Positions 50,635-59,602 of a stretch of 64,000 bases of DNA are shown piece by piece. The DNA lies in contig DASYYY010000038.1 of the NCBI GenBank assembly GCA_035933635.1, positions 1 to 64,000 on the forward strand, read 5' to 3'. The position numbers and the translations under genes are program-made. Under the pieces are notes generated by a model. The model was not told the origin of the DNA. It did not search any database and saw nothing but the letters and a program-made list of their open reading frames with translations. The stretch comes from JAKIVR01 sp035933635 (GTDB taxonomy: Archaea > Thermoplasmatota > Thermoplasmata > Lutacidiplasmatales > UBA184). Position 1 is the first letter of the stretch; every line of letters starts with the position of its first letter.

Positions 50635-51670
50635 GGTGCGCCGGCTGCTTCTGGCCGACCAGGGGCGCCAGTGTCCCGGGAGCGGATCGCGCGAACTGGA
50701 TTGCGGTCTGGGCGCGCGTCAGCCCCTCGAACTCCGGTCCGGACCGGGCATACTGTCCCTGAAGCAGGGGCACGCTGGTGAAGCAGCCCAGCCCCAGCTG
50801 GGCCGCGGCCTCGAAGAGCGTCCGGCGCTCTCCTTGGACCGCTTGGTTACGGAGCTCGGCGGCCTCGGACATGCCGAGGCTGAACGGGAACTGGATGAAG
50901 CGGAACCCGTGGTCCGTGCCGCCGACCTCACGCGCGACGGTGACCGCCTCCTCGAGCGAAAGGTACGACGGGTCGGTGCGGGGTGCCCGAAGGCTGTCCC
51001 ACGTCGCGAGGCCGTAGGCTCCGATGCCCCCGTCCTTGCGTAGCCTTTCGTACAGGCCGAAGGCCTCGGTCAGGCGTTCGAGGAAGGTCCGACGCCCCAC
51101 GATGGGGAGCTGGGCATCGGGCGCGTTGTGAAGGTAGAGCAGGTCGAGTTGCTCGAGCCCGAGGTTCGCCCGACTCCGCTCGTACTGGTCCTCGAGATAG
51201 CCCACGGCCATCGCGTGGGAGTCGTCGACGATATCGCGCCGGGCGAGGATGCCGGGTCGGATCAGTTCGCGATCGATCCAGTCCGTCCCCGAAAGCCCCG
51301 ACTCCGCGTCGGGAGCGAGGTACCCTCCTTTGGTCGCGACGAAGACCTCTTGACGTTGGACGGCGCCGGCCTCGACGGCGCGAGTGAGTGCACGACCGAC
51401 GCTCCGCTCGGCGCGCTGGAACCGATAGTTGATCGCCGTGTCGACGACGTTCACCCGCCCCGAACGCAAGCACAGTCCCACCGCCTCCTCGACCGCGCGG
51501 TCGGTGGGCGCGTCCACGGCGCCCAGGTAGGTGCCGACCCCGAGAGAGCTCACCGTCAGCCCGCCCGGCGCGATCCGGAAGTGGCCGGCGGGGAAATGGT
51601 GGCGCTCGATCGCACGTGACGCGAACGATGCGGTTGCCGTTGGCTCCGCCCGACCCTTGACGAGGCCCAC
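50564..51670 (-). CDS. Aldo/keto reductase family protein
   Basis: A 368-residue NADPH-dependent oxidoreductase fold. The catalytic tetrad is visible: Asp and Tyr in NVVDTAINYRFQRAE, Lys in VATKGGY and His in LLYLHNAP. The opening GGLTVSSLGVGTYLG is typical. The central insertion (RRDIVDDSHAMAVGYLEDQ) makes it longer than most AKRs. Substrate unknown. GTG is the first start. Its 3' end overlaps the rad50 tail by 71 nt on the opposite strand. Confidence 0.87.
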   Translation of the reverse strand: MGLVKGRAEPTATASFASRAIERHHFPAGHFRIAPGGLTVSSLGVGTYLGAVDAPTDRAVEEAVGLCLRSGRVNVVDTAINYRFQRAERSVGRALTRAVEAGAVQRQEVFVATKGGYLAPDAESGLSGTDWIDRELIRPGILARRDIVDDSHAMAVGYLEDQYERSRANLGLEQLDLLYLHNAPDAQLPIVGRRTFLERLTEAFGLYERLRKDGGIGAYGLATWDSLRAPRTDPSYLSLEEAVTVAREVGGTDHGFRFIQFPFSLGMSEAAELRNQAVQGERRTLFEAAAQLGLGCFTSVPLLQGQYARSGPEFEGLTRAQTAIQFARSAPGTLAPLVGQKQPAHLSENLRLAELPPWGPEEFRRHLA

Positions 51671-51727
51671 GTTCGGGGCTCCCTCGGGGCCACTTGAGCT
51701 CTAGGTCCGACCCGCCCGCGCGAACTC

Positions 51728-51886
51728 ATGAGCGGGCATCACTCCCCGTCGACGCCCGGGGGTGGACCTGTGCCTCGACGTAAGTACGGACGGCTGCGGA
51801 AACCGATCCCGCCGGTGACCCCCGAGAAGTGCCGTTTCTGCCGGCTCAAGCGACCCTGCCCGATCCACGGCCGACGGGCGACCTAG
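51728..51886 (+). CDS. Zinc-binding miniprotein (CxxC...CPIH)
   Basis: A 52-residue basic protein with C-x2-C-x6-C-x2-H near the C-terminus (KCRFCRLKRPCPIHG), the layout of a small treble-clef or zinc-knuckle fold. The N-terminal half is Gly/Pro/Arg-rich. It is below usual gene-calling cut-offs. The weak TATA-like CTCTAGG is about 25 nt upstream. The cysteine/histidine spacing in an otherwise Arg/Pro-rich stretch argues that it is real. Role unknown, perhaps nucleic-acid binding. Confidence 0.5.
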   Translation: MSGHHSPSTPGGGPVPRRKYGRLRKPIPPVTPEKCRFCRLKRPCPIHGRRAT

Positions 51887-51932
51887 CGTTCGATCGATCG
51901 CGGCGGCCGCCGCGATGAATGCCGGCGAAGCG

Positions 51933-53447
51933 TCAGGGCGCGGGGCGGCTCGGCGGGCGGCTTCCCGGCAGGAGCGAGAATTTGCGGTCCCGTCGTCGGG
52001 GATCGGGGGTGGCCTTGGACGCCTGGCCGAGCAGGAGCGGCGCGGCGATCCTCTCGTGGAATCGGTCCCCGGTATGGGTCAACTCTTCCAGCACCCGGTC
52101 GGAGATCCGCCCCCGGAGCTTCTGGAGCTGGGCCTCCCAGGCGAAACGGGCCTGCTCCCATCGGTACAGGCTCTCCGGATAGGCCGCCTCGAACAGCAGC
52201 GATTCGCCCCCCCGCTTCGGACGACCCCGGACGCGGCCGGTCAGGCGCTCTTTGACGAGGTCGTACAAGCGTGTGCCGGGAACCGGCACCGCGATCGAAA
52301 CCGAGTACTCCTCCGGACTGAACTTACGGAACAGCTTGAGCGTCGCCTCGACGTCCTCGACGGTCTCCCCCGGGTAACCGAGCATCAGGAACCAGAACTG
52401 CCGGACGTGGTGGGCTTTGAGCTCGGCGGCGACTCGGGAGATCTGGGCGAGCTTGGTGCCACGGTTCATCAGATCGAGCATCTTCTGACTGCCCGATTCG
52501 ACCCCGAGGTAGACCCGGGCGAGCCCGGCGCGGCGCATCTGGTCGAGCAGGTCGGTCTTGAGCAGGTCGACCCGGGCCAGGCACTCGAACTGGAGCCGGA
52601 GGTCGCGGGAGATCATCCCATCGAGGAGGGTCTCGAGCCAGCGGCGCTGGATGCCGAAGACGTCGTCGCAGAAGCGGACGTAGTCGACCCGGTAGCGCGT
52701 GCGCAGGGCCTCCAGCTCTGCGAGTACCCGCTCGGGTGACTGCTGACGGAAGGTGCGCCCGAACGTCGGCTTCGAACACCACGAACAGTCGAACGGGCAA
52801 CCGCGGCTGGTCAGCAGCGCGGCTCTCCGCTCCCCCGTCCGCCGCTGCCAGTGTCCAAGGTAGGCCTCCATGTCGATCAGCTCCCACGCCGGGAGTGGCA
52901 ACGCGTCGAGGTCGGCGAGGTACGGTCGGTGCGGTCCCCGGACGGTCCGGTCCCCCGAACGCGCGACCACCCCGGCGAGGCCGGCGAGCGGCCGGTCTCC
53001 CAGGACGCACGACAGCAACTCCTCGAGCGTCAATTCCCCCTCGGCGACGACCACTGCGTCGAAGCCGCCGTCGAGGTAGACCTCCGGACGCGTCGCCGAA
53101 TCCGGGCCCCCGGCCACGGTGACGACGCCGGCGGCGCGCGCGCCTTGGGCGACCTCGAGGGCACGGGGAAGGGTGAGCGACTTGGTGTGGACGCCGACGA
53201 CGTCGGGGTGGAACTGGCGGATCGCGTCGTCGACGGGACGGGCATCGCGGGCGAAGGTGAGGTCGCAGATCCGGACCACGGTCCCCGACCGGCGGAGGTA
53301 GGCGGCCAGGGTGAGCAGACTGAGCGACGGATAGAGCTCGACGAACTTTCGTTCCATCGGGTCTTCGCGGGCGACGTAGGGGTCGACGAGGAGCAGGCGG
53401 GCCGGTCGGTCCTCGGGCGAGGGACCCGGAGGGGCTGCGGTGGGCAT
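51933..53447 (-). CDS. Radical SAM protein with N-terminal B12-binding-like domain
   Basis: A 504-residue enzyme. Residues about 16-160 are a cobalamin-binding-type Rossmann domain (LLLVDPY...VVTVAGGPDSA...VVVAEGE) without the DxHxxG histidine motif. Residues from about 205 form a radical SAM barrel with C217-x3-C221-x2-C224 (RGCPFDCSWCSKP). Then LARVYLGVESGS, LMLGYPGET and a C-terminal helical region. This group includes methyltransferases and uncharacterised P-methylase-like enzymes; the substrate is unknown. The ATG is 1 nt after the ferredoxin stop, so it is the third gene of an operon with a SufU-like scaffold and a ferredoxin, which could supply its clusters and electrons. Confidence 0.85.
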   Translation of the reverse strand: MPTAAPPGPSPEDRPARLLLVDPYVAREDPMERKFVELYPSLSLLTLAAYLRRSGTVVRICDLTFARDARPVDDAIRQFHPDVVGVHTKSLTLPRALEVAQGARAAGVVTVAGGPDSATRPEVYLDGGFDAVVVAEGELTLEELLSCVLGDRPLAGLAGVVARSGDRTVRGPHRPYLADLDALPLPAWELIDMEAYLGHWQRRTGERRAALLTSRGCPFDCSWCSKPTFGRTFRQQSPERVLAELEALRTRYRVDYVRFCDDVFGIQRRWLETLLDGMISRDLRLQFECLARVDLLKTDLLDQMRRAGLARVYLGVESGSQKMLDLMNRGTKLAQISRVAAELKAHHVRQFWFLMLGYPGETVEDVEATLKLFRKFSPEEYSVSIAVPVPGTRLYDLVKERLTGRVRGRPKRGGESLLFEAAYPESLYRWEQARFAWEAQLQKLRGRISDRVLEELTHTGDRFHERIAAPLLLGQASKATPDPRRRDRKFSLLPGSRPPSRPAP

Positions 53448-53448
53448 G

Positions 53449-53649
53449 TTAGCCCCGCCGGCCGCGCGGGACCGGCCGTCCACCCGAGATCGCCCCGACG
53501 GGGCAGTACGGGATGCACCATCCGCAGCCGGTGCAGTGATCGAGGACACGGAGAACGTTCGGTTCGAGCTCTAGGGCGTTGGGGGGACAGACCCCGGTGC
53601 AAAGCCCGCAGAGCACGCAGATGTCCGGGTTGACGGTGACCGCCGTCAC
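53449..53649 (-). CDS. 2[4Fe-4S] ferredoxin
   Basis: A 66-residue protein with two classical cluster motifs: C11, C14, C17, C21 (CVLCGLCTGVCP) and C39, C42, C45, C49 (CTGCGWCIPYCP), ending in a basic tail. A low-potential electron carrier, here probably the reductant for the downstream radical SAM enzyme. The GTG start overlaps the stop of the SufU-like gene as GTGA, and its stop lies 1 nt before the radical SAM ATG. Too short for many gene callers, but unambiguous. Confidence 0.92.
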   Translation of the reverse strand: MTAVTVNPDICVLCGLCTGVCPPNALELEPNVLRVLDHCTGCGWCIPYCPVGAISGGRPVPRGRRG

Positions 53650-54068
53650 GTCGATCCGGCGCCCTCGCTGACCGCGGCGGGCTCGGCCCCGGCCTCCTCG
53701 CCGTGCAGCGCCCGGCCCAACGCGACGAAGCCGGTGAGGGCACACTTCACCCGCACGGGTGAAAGGGGGATTCCGAGCAACTTGTAGATGTCCTCCCGGG
53801 TGAGCTTCTCGACCTCCGCGAGGGGCCGGCCCTTGACCTTCTGTGTCAGGAGCGATGCGCTGGCCACGCTGATCGCGCAACCGTCCCCGGAGAACATGAT
53901 CTCCTCGACCGTGGTACGTCCCGCGTCGAGCTTGAGCTCCATCCGGATGTGATCGCCGCAGAGCGGGTTGCTCTCCTCGCCGGCGAGCGTCGCCTCGGCG
54001 AGCGATCCGAAGTTCCGGGGCGCCCGGTAATGCTGGAGGATGACCTCCTGGTACATGTCGTAGGCCAT
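53646..54068 (-). CDS. sufU: SufU/IscU-like iron-sulfur scaffold protein
   Basis: A 140-residue NifU_N-fold protein. Zinc/cluster ligands C37 and D39 (NPLCGDH), C64 (GDGCAIS) and C109 (VKCALTGF) are all present. The opening MYQEVILQHYRAPRNFG is characteristic. SufU accepts persulfide from the cysteine desulfurase SufS, whose gene lies 8.5 kb away. TAATAC at 54093-54098 is about 27 nt before the ATG, fitting a leaderless start. First gene of the operon with ferredoxin and radical SAM genes; divergent from sufD. Confidence 0.92.
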   Translation of the reverse strand: MAYDMYQEVILQHYRAPRNFGSLAEATLAGEESNPLCGDHIRMELKLDAGRTTVEEIMFSGDGCAISVASASLLTQKVKGRPLAEVEKLTREDIYKLLGIPLSPVRVKCALTGFVALGRALHGEEAGAEPAAVSEGAGST

Positions 54069-54273
54069 CGAAATTCTCCGTGAACCGGCCCCTAATACCG
54101 ACGGTTCCAACTTAAGCGGTTCGACTCGGACGGACCCCACCCCTCCGACGGGCCCCTCGGCAGGTACGATGGCCACCACGGGGACGAGATCTCGCGCGCC
54201 GACCCCCTTCTTCGCGCTTGGGATTTACACACCTGACGCTACTCTTATTATGACACGCCCCGTCGTCCGGACG

Positions 54274-55668
54274 ATGGCGTCGGCGGGCGCGCTCTACTCG
54301 AATTGGCTGACCGACGGCCAGGTCGAATCGCTCGGGCGCGCGGTTGGAGATTCGACGCCGGTCGCGGCCGCGCGAGCGGAAGCCCTCCGAGCGTTCCGCG
54401 AACTCCCTCTCGAACCGAACGCGCTCTTTCGGGGCTACTCGAACATCGCCGGGGCCGAACTCAAGGATATCGACCTGACGACCCGGGGCCCACCGGTCGG
54501 GCTCCCGCGGGCCGACGCATCGACCCTGCGGATCGTGCACGATGCCTCCGGGACGCGGGTCGAGCTGCCCGATGCCCTACGCGAGGCGGGGGTCACGGTC
54601 GAAACGCTGCCCGATCTGTGGACCGCGAACGGCCGTGCGGCCTCCCCACCCCCGCACTCCGTGGTCGCGCCGGACAAGATGACGTCCTACGCGCTGGCGA
54701 CGGTCAACCGGGCGGTCCGGCTCACGGTCCCGGATCGGTGCACGGTGCCCGTGCGGGTGCACGACCTGACCGTCCTCTCCCGCCCGAACGAAGGCATCTC
54801 GGTCTGGCGGGAGCTCCATTCGGGCTCTCAGTCCAAGCTGCTCTACAGCGAGGAGCTCTTCTCGACCGCCGACGCGGAGACCACCGGCCAGAGGCTCTAC
54901 GCCTCCACCGTCGACCTCGATCTCGGGGAGCGGTCGTCGCTGCACTACCTCACGCTGCACGCGCCGGATGCGCGGGCGGTCTCGCTCTATCAACGGCACG
55001 CCCGCACCGGCGCCGGCTCCTACCTCGCCTGGGTCTGGGCGGGACTCGGTGGCTTCCGCACCCGTTCCAAGAACCTCTCGGAGTTGGCCGGCAACGGCAG
55101 CGCCCTCGACGACCTCCAAGCGATCTACGGCAGCCACGAGCAGGCTTACGACAGCGGCGTTCAGATCACGCACATCGGGACCGATACCCACGGCCAATCG
55201 ATCACGCGCAGCCTGTTCAAGGACAAGGCGCAGGGCGTCAGCCGCGGCCTGGTGCGGATCGAGAAGGACGCGCGCAAGACGCTGAGCTACCTCGCCGAGT
55301 ATTCCATGCTGCTGTCGAAGGGCGCACGCTCCGACGCCATGCCCGACCTCGAGATCCTCTGCCGCGACGTCAAGGCCACGCACTCGTCGTCGGTCGCCCC
55401 CGTCGACCCGGAGAAGATCTTCTACCTGGAATCGCGCGGCATCAATTCGACCGACGCAGTGCGGATGATCGGCGAGGGGTTCCTCTCGAACGTCCTCGAC
55501 CGCGCCCCGATCGTCTCGCTCCGCGATCTGCTCTACCCGATCCTCGCCGCGCGCTGGGACGGGCACCCGGTGCTCTGGGACGCCGCGAAACCGCCCTCCC
55601 TCCCGCCGCTCCAGGTGAGCGACGCCCGCGCCGGCGAAGAGTGGCGCTTCGACGCGAAGCTCCGTTAG
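54274..55668 (+). CDS. sufD: SufD-like subunit of the SufBCD cluster-assembly complex
   Basis: A 464-residue SufB/SufD beta-helix protein. The N-terminal part (GYSNIAGAELKDIDL) is variable; the right-handed beta-helix core and the C-terminal helical block (KIFYLESRGINSTDAVRMIGEGFLSNVLD) are conserved with SufB. It lacks the cluster-site features of SufB and so is called SufD. With SufB and SufC it assembles Fe-S clusters. TCTTATTA at 54243-54250 lies about 27 nt before ATG 54274; ATG 54250 is an in-frame alternative. Its 3' end overlaps the convergent AlkA-like frame by 227 nt. Confidence 0.88.
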   Translation: MASAGALYSNWLTDGQVESLGRAVGDSTPVAAARAEALRAFRELPLEPNALFRGYSNIAGAELKDIDLTTRGPPVGLPRADASTLRIVHDASGTRVELPDALREAGVTVETLPDLWTANGRAASPPPHSVVAPDKMTSYALATVNRAVRLTVPDRCTVPVRVHDLTVLSRPNEGISVWRELHSGSQSKLLYSEELFSTADAETTGQRLYASTVDLDLGERSSLHYLTLHAPDARAVSLYQRHARTGAGSYLAWVWAGLGGFRTRSKNLSELAGNGSALDDLQAIYGSHEQAYDSGVQITHIGTDTHGQSITRSLFKDKAQGVSRGLVRIEKDARKTLSYLAEYSMLLSKGARSDAMPDLEILCRDVKATHSSSVAPVDPEKIFYLESRGINSTDAVRMIGEGFLSNVLDRAPIVSLRDLLYPILAARWDGHPVLWDAAKPPSLPPLQVSDARAGEEWRFDAKLR

Positions 55669-56329
55669 CGGCCGAATCTCTGCGGACCGGTTCCGCCACG
55701 ATCGCGGGGGGTTGGACGGTCGGCGCCAGGCTCTGCCAGAGGTAGTAGGTTGCGTGCGAACGGTACGGCGCCCAGCGCCGCCCCAATCGCTCCACGGTCG
55801 ACTCCGCCGGAAGGCCCCTCATGGAGACCAGCCGCTGCACCGCCTTGCGCAGCCCGAGGTCGCCCGTGGGCAGCACATCGTCCCGACCCAGGTGAAAGAT
55901 CAGGTACATCTGGGCGGTCCACCGGCCGATCCCGCGGACCCGGGTGAGCTCGGCAATCACCTCCTCATCCGGCAGTTCGCGCAGCCCAGCGAACGCGACG
56001 GTCCCGTCCAGCACCTTGCCCGCCAGGTCTCGGAGGTAGCCGATCTTCTGCGGCGAGAGGCCGGCGCCGCGGAGCGTGGCGTCGGTCGCGTCACGAAACC
56101 ACTCCGGGCGGGGAAGCTCGGTTCCCCCGCCGGCCGCCACCACCTTGCGGCAGATCGCCGCGCCCGCCGCTCCACTGATCTGCTGGAAGATGATCGCGCG
56201 CACCAGCGCCGGGAAACCTTCGGGCTGCAGCGGGGGGCGAAGCGGCCCCGATCGGTCGATCAGCGAGCCGAGCCGGGGGTCCGATCGTTGAAGGGCGACC
56301 GCGACTTCCCGATCGGTTCGACGGTCCAC
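55442..56329 (-). CDS. AlkA-like DNA-3-methyladenine glycosylase with antisense-coded tail
   Basis: A 295-residue frame. Residues 1-205 are a complete HhH-GPD base-excision glycosylase: ALVRAIIFQQISGAA, helix-hairpin-helix VRGIGRWTAQ and catalytic D157 in PTGDLGLRKAV. These excise alkylated bases. Residues 221-295 are an Arg/Ser/Gly-rich basic tail (ARPSARRGSGRADRGARR) encoded entirely antisense to the end of sufD. A gene ending near 55,690 would be normal; no stop occurs there. The tail may be a real DNA-binding extension, a result of stop-codon loss, or a sequencing frameshift. GTG 56329 is chosen by family start. Confidence 0.82.
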   Translation of the reverse strand: MDRRTDREVAVALQRSDPRLGSLIDRSGPLRPPLQPEGFPALVRAIIFQQISGAAGAAICRKVVAAGGGTELPRPEWFRDATDATLRGAGLSPQKIGYLRDLAGKVLDGTVAFAGLRELPDEEVIAELTRVRGIGRWTAQMYLIFHLGRDDVLPTGDLGLRKAVQRLVSMRGLPAESTVERLGRRWAPYRSHATYYLWQSLAPTVQPPAIVAEPVRRDSAANGASRRSATLRRRGRRSPGAAGGRAVSRRPRAPGARPSARRGSGRADRGARRSGRGRGRSRGTPRRSSALRRSN

Positions 56330-56405
56330 GGTCCAGCGGAGGGCGGCGACGGCATAGCGGTTCGGGCCAGTGTCGAACGAACCGAGGCGCCCGCGGATCG
56401 GTGCC

Positions 56406-59345
56406 TCACATCGCGCCCGGTGGCGGCCCATTGGGGGGGGCGCCCGGGGCGCCTGGCGGGACGGGGCCCGAGGTCGAGGAGGGCATTGAACTACCGTCCA
56501 TCGCGGGCGGCGGGGAGTAGGCCGCAGTGCCTCCCTTTCGTCGACGCATGAGGACGACGGCGCCGATGCCACCGATGGCGACGAGGAGCACGACCGCGAT
56601 GATCGCCCAGTCCAAGCTGGACAGCGACCCGGCTCCGCCGGAGCCGCCGTGATTCGTTCCGGCCGAGCTGGTCGCGCTCGGAGCGCTGGCCCCGACCGCG
56701 TTCCAGGCGACGACCCGGACGACGTAGGTGGTGGAGGCCGCGAGCCCCTTCACCGTCGCGTTCAGGTCCGCGCCGGCGGACAGGTCGGTCCAGGGACCCG
56801 CGGCGGTCGTCGCGTACTCGACCGTGTAATTGACCACCGGCGTGCCCCCCGAAATCGAGGGGCTGGTCCAGCGGACCCCGAGGCTGCTCGAGGAGATCGC
56901 CGTGAGCGCGACGCCGGTCGGTGGGTAGGGTACCGAGACCGGTGTACCGCTCACCGGCGAGCTGGCGGCGCTCACCCCGGCCGCATTGATGGCCGTGACG
57001 ATCACGTAGTAGACCGTGCCGAGCGCCAGGCCCCCGAACGTGTAGGAGAGCGTAGAGACCGTTGCGCTCCGAGTCCACGGACCATTGGCGCTCGCGCCCA
57101 ACGATACGTTATAGCCGGTGACCGGCCCTCCGCCCAAGTTCGCCGGTGCGCTCCAGCTGGCGGCCAACGTCCCGTTGCCGGCGACGAGGGTGACCGCCTG
57201 GGGGGCGCTCGGCGCGAAGACCTCACGGAGGAGGATCAGTTGGGCGCTCGTGTCGGTGGCCATCGCGAGCGTCCCATCGGAGCCGTCGTAGGAGAACACC
57301 AGCGTCGGGGTCGGCACGTAGAGCGATCCGACGAACGTGTGCGTCGACGCGTTGATGAATCCAATGTAGGAGCTGTTGATCGAGCCGACGACGATCAAGT
57401 TCGCCCGGCCGTCGTAGCCGACCCCCCAGGGGGCGAGCGCCGGCGAGGAGACGTTCGCCACGTACCGACCCGTGCTCGGGTCGACCACCGAGGTGTTCGT
57501 ACCGTCGTCGACCCAGAGGTCGCCGGAGGCGTCGACGGCGATGCCCTCGGGACAAGTGACCAACCCCACGGCGACGGTCGCGGTGCCGTTCAATGGGTCG
57601 ATCTCGGTCAGATTACCGCACCTCGGACCGCCCCCGTAATCGAATACCCACGCGCGGTCGCGGGTCGGGTCGGTGAGCAGATTGGGCTGGGGGTCCAACG
57701 CACCGACCGAGACGTTGGCGAGCAACGCGTAGGTCCGGGTCGAGAAGACGTACACTTGGGAGGAGTTCTGGACGTAGAGATAGTGGTGGACCGGGTCGAC
57801 GGCGAGCTGATCCACGGGACCCCTCCCGGCCATCGGGATCGAGTGCACCCAGGCGCCGGTGGTGGCGTTGAACTCCGTGACGTTCAACTGCCCCGCACCG
57901 GCCGCGAAGAGGGTCCCTACCGTCGGGTCGACCGCCACCGAGTGGAAGAAGCCGTCGACGAGCGGCGCGGCAATCGTCCAGGCGACCGATCCATCGGATT
58001 CGTGGAACGCGGTGACGACCGACGGGTCGTACCCGCCGGCGTAGGCGAACCCGTTCGAAGGGTCGATGGCGAGCGCTCCGGAAAAGAGGGGGAAACTGGT
58101 GTAGTTGCGTACCAGGGAGATCGGGCTGACGGAGAACTCGGAGATCGCCGTCCGCTCCGGCCCCCCGCTCGCCGCGAACACGGCGTTCGCGACCGGGTCG
58201 GAGATCACTTCGTCGAATGCGTAACTCCCCCCGGCAGCGGCGTAGGCGGTCTCGAAGAACGGGGCCGAGCCGGAGGTCACGTTGAGAGCGCCGAGCCCGT
58301 GGGCTACCGTGGCGTTCGTGAAGACCAGCGCCTCCATCGCCGGATTGTAGGCCAGCGAGTTCCCGTACCAGGGCATCCCGCCACCGATCCAACCACCGGC
58401 GAACGCGGTGGTGGTCGCGTTGAACGTCCACAGGATGCCCATCGTTCCCGCGGAGTAGTTCTCCGCCCAGACGAGCTGGTTGTGAGAGTCGTAGGCCGCG
58501 GCGACGAGCGACTGGTCAGGGTAAGTGGTGAGGGTGGGGAACGGCTGGACGACCAGCGAGGTCTCGTTCACCTCGTACAGGGTTGCGTTACCCGCGGGAA
58601 CGAGGAGCTGCGGGTAGGGGGTATCCATCGAACTCGCCGCATGGAGCGACGGAAGGCCCGCCGGCAGGGTGATGTAGGCGACGAAGGCGAGGGGATCGCC
58701 GGCGAACACCGCGATCGAGGTCGGCGTCGTGTTCTGGACGAAGAGCCGGTGCGTGACCGGGTCAAAGGTCTCGAACCGGGGCAAGAAGGTCTGGCCGCGG
58801 ACCCCGGGAAAGCCGACGCGCTGATCGAGCGAGAGGTCGGATTCGTTGAGGACGACGACGGTCGATCCGCCAGGGGTATAATTGTAGGCGCTCGCGAAGA
58901 CCCGATGGGTCGAAGGGTCGACCGCGACCCCCTCGGCATAGTTTCCACCGGGACTGTTCACGGTGGTGAACGACTGAGCGGCGACGGTCTCTCCTGTCGC
59001 AATGGACACCGACACCACTCCCTGATACGGATTGGACGTGAACAGAAGACCCGCCGCGTGGTCGACCGCAATCTGGTCGGCCAATGAATTGCCCCCGTTG
59101 GGCTCCGTGACGGTCTGAGCGAACGCGTGACCCCCGAGGTGGACCACGGTTCCCGCCTCACCGCGCACCGTCGGGAGGGCAACGAGGTGGGGAGACACGG
59201 ATGCGGAAAGGGCGGCGCGCGGAGCGCCGGGCTCCCCCCACATCGGGCGCGCCCAGGAGCCGCCGGGAGCGACGAGCAACACCGTCAAGAAAAATATAGC
59301 CACCATCCCACCGGCCGGCACCCGGCTCGCGCGTCGAGGTGTCAT
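56406..59345 (-). CDS. Large surface protein: beta-propeller, two fibronectin III domains, anchor, Pro-rich tail
   Basis: A 979-residue protein. Signal segment (MVAIFFLTVLLVAPGGSWA), then many ~45-residue propeller-type repeats of YVTN/NHL style (VAVDPSTHRVFASAYN, LAVDPVHHYLYVQN, IAVDASGDLWVDDG) to about residue 720, two FN3 domains (PQAVTLVAGNGTLAASWSAP and PTGVALTAISSSSLGVRWTSP), a membrane helix (DWAIIAVVLLVAIGGIGAVVL) and a cytosolic tail rich in Pro, Gly and Ser. Dense sequons. Probably an adhesion or cell-layer protein. TTAATTACC at about 59373-59381 is the likely promoter, about 33 nt before the ATG. Confidence 0.85.
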   Translation of the reverse strand: MTPRRASRVPAGGMVAIFFLTVLLVAPGGSWARPMWGEPGAPRAALSASVSPHLVALPTVRGEAGTVVHLGGHAFAQTVTEPNGGNSLADQIAVDHAAGLLFTSNPYQGVVSVSIATGETVAAQSFTTVNSPGGNYAEGVAVDPSTHRVFASAYNYTPGGSTVVVLNESDLSLDQRVGFPGVRGQTFLPRFETFDPVTHRLFVQNTTPTSIAVFAGDPLAFVAYITLPAGLPSLHAASSMDTPYPQLLVPAGNATLYEVNETSLVVQPFPTLTTYPDQSLVAAAYDSHNQLVWAENYSAGTMGILWTFNATTTAFAGGWIGGGMPWYGNSLAYNPAMEALVFTNATVAHGLGALNVTSGSAPFFETAYAAAGGSYAFDEVISDPVANAVFAASGGPERTAISEFSVSPISLVRNYTSFPLFSGALAIDPSNGFAYAGGYDPSVVTAFHESDGSVAWTIAAPLVDGFFHSVAVDPTVGTLFAAGAGQLNVTEFNATTGAWVHSIPMAGRGPVDQLAVDPVHHYLYVQNSSQVYVFSTRTYALLANVSVGALDPQPNLLTDPTRDRAWVFDYGGGPRCGNLTEIDPLNGTATVAVGLVTCPEGIAVDASGDLWVDDGTNTSVVDPSTGRYVANVSSPALAPWGVGYDGRANLIVVGSINSSYIGFINASTHTFVGSLYVPTPTLVFSYDGSDGTLAMATDTSAQLILLREVFAPSAPQAVTLVAGNGTLAASWSAPANLGGGPVTGYNVSLGASANGPWTRSATVSTLSYTFGGLALGTVYYVIVTAINAAGVSAASSPVSGTPVSVPYPPTGVALTAISSSSLGVRWTSPSISGGTPVVNYTVEYATTAAGPWTDLSAGADLNATVKGLAASTTYVVRVVAWNAVGASAPSATSSAGTNHGGSGGAGSLSSLDWAIIAVVLLVAIGGIGAVVLMRRRKGGTAAYSPPPAMDGSSMPSSTSGPVPPGAPGAPPNGPPPGAM

Positions 59346-59602
59346 TCAAACGCATTGACGCCGGGTCGGTGGTAATTAACCCGTCGACCGTTGTCCGTCG
59401 GTAGAAGCGTCGACCCAGTGTTGTCCCGGAACCCGGGTGAAGTTCCAGGACAGCCCCGCCGTTCGCCGATCGCCATGATCCAGCGTCAGGGCGGACCGGC
59501 GGCCGTGCCTCGGCGGCGGCCTTGACCCCTGCCGGAACCCCTATCGGGCCTGCACGGCGCGGTCAGAAATCCCTATCTTCGGCCGAACTTGCATCGGGCA
59601 CG

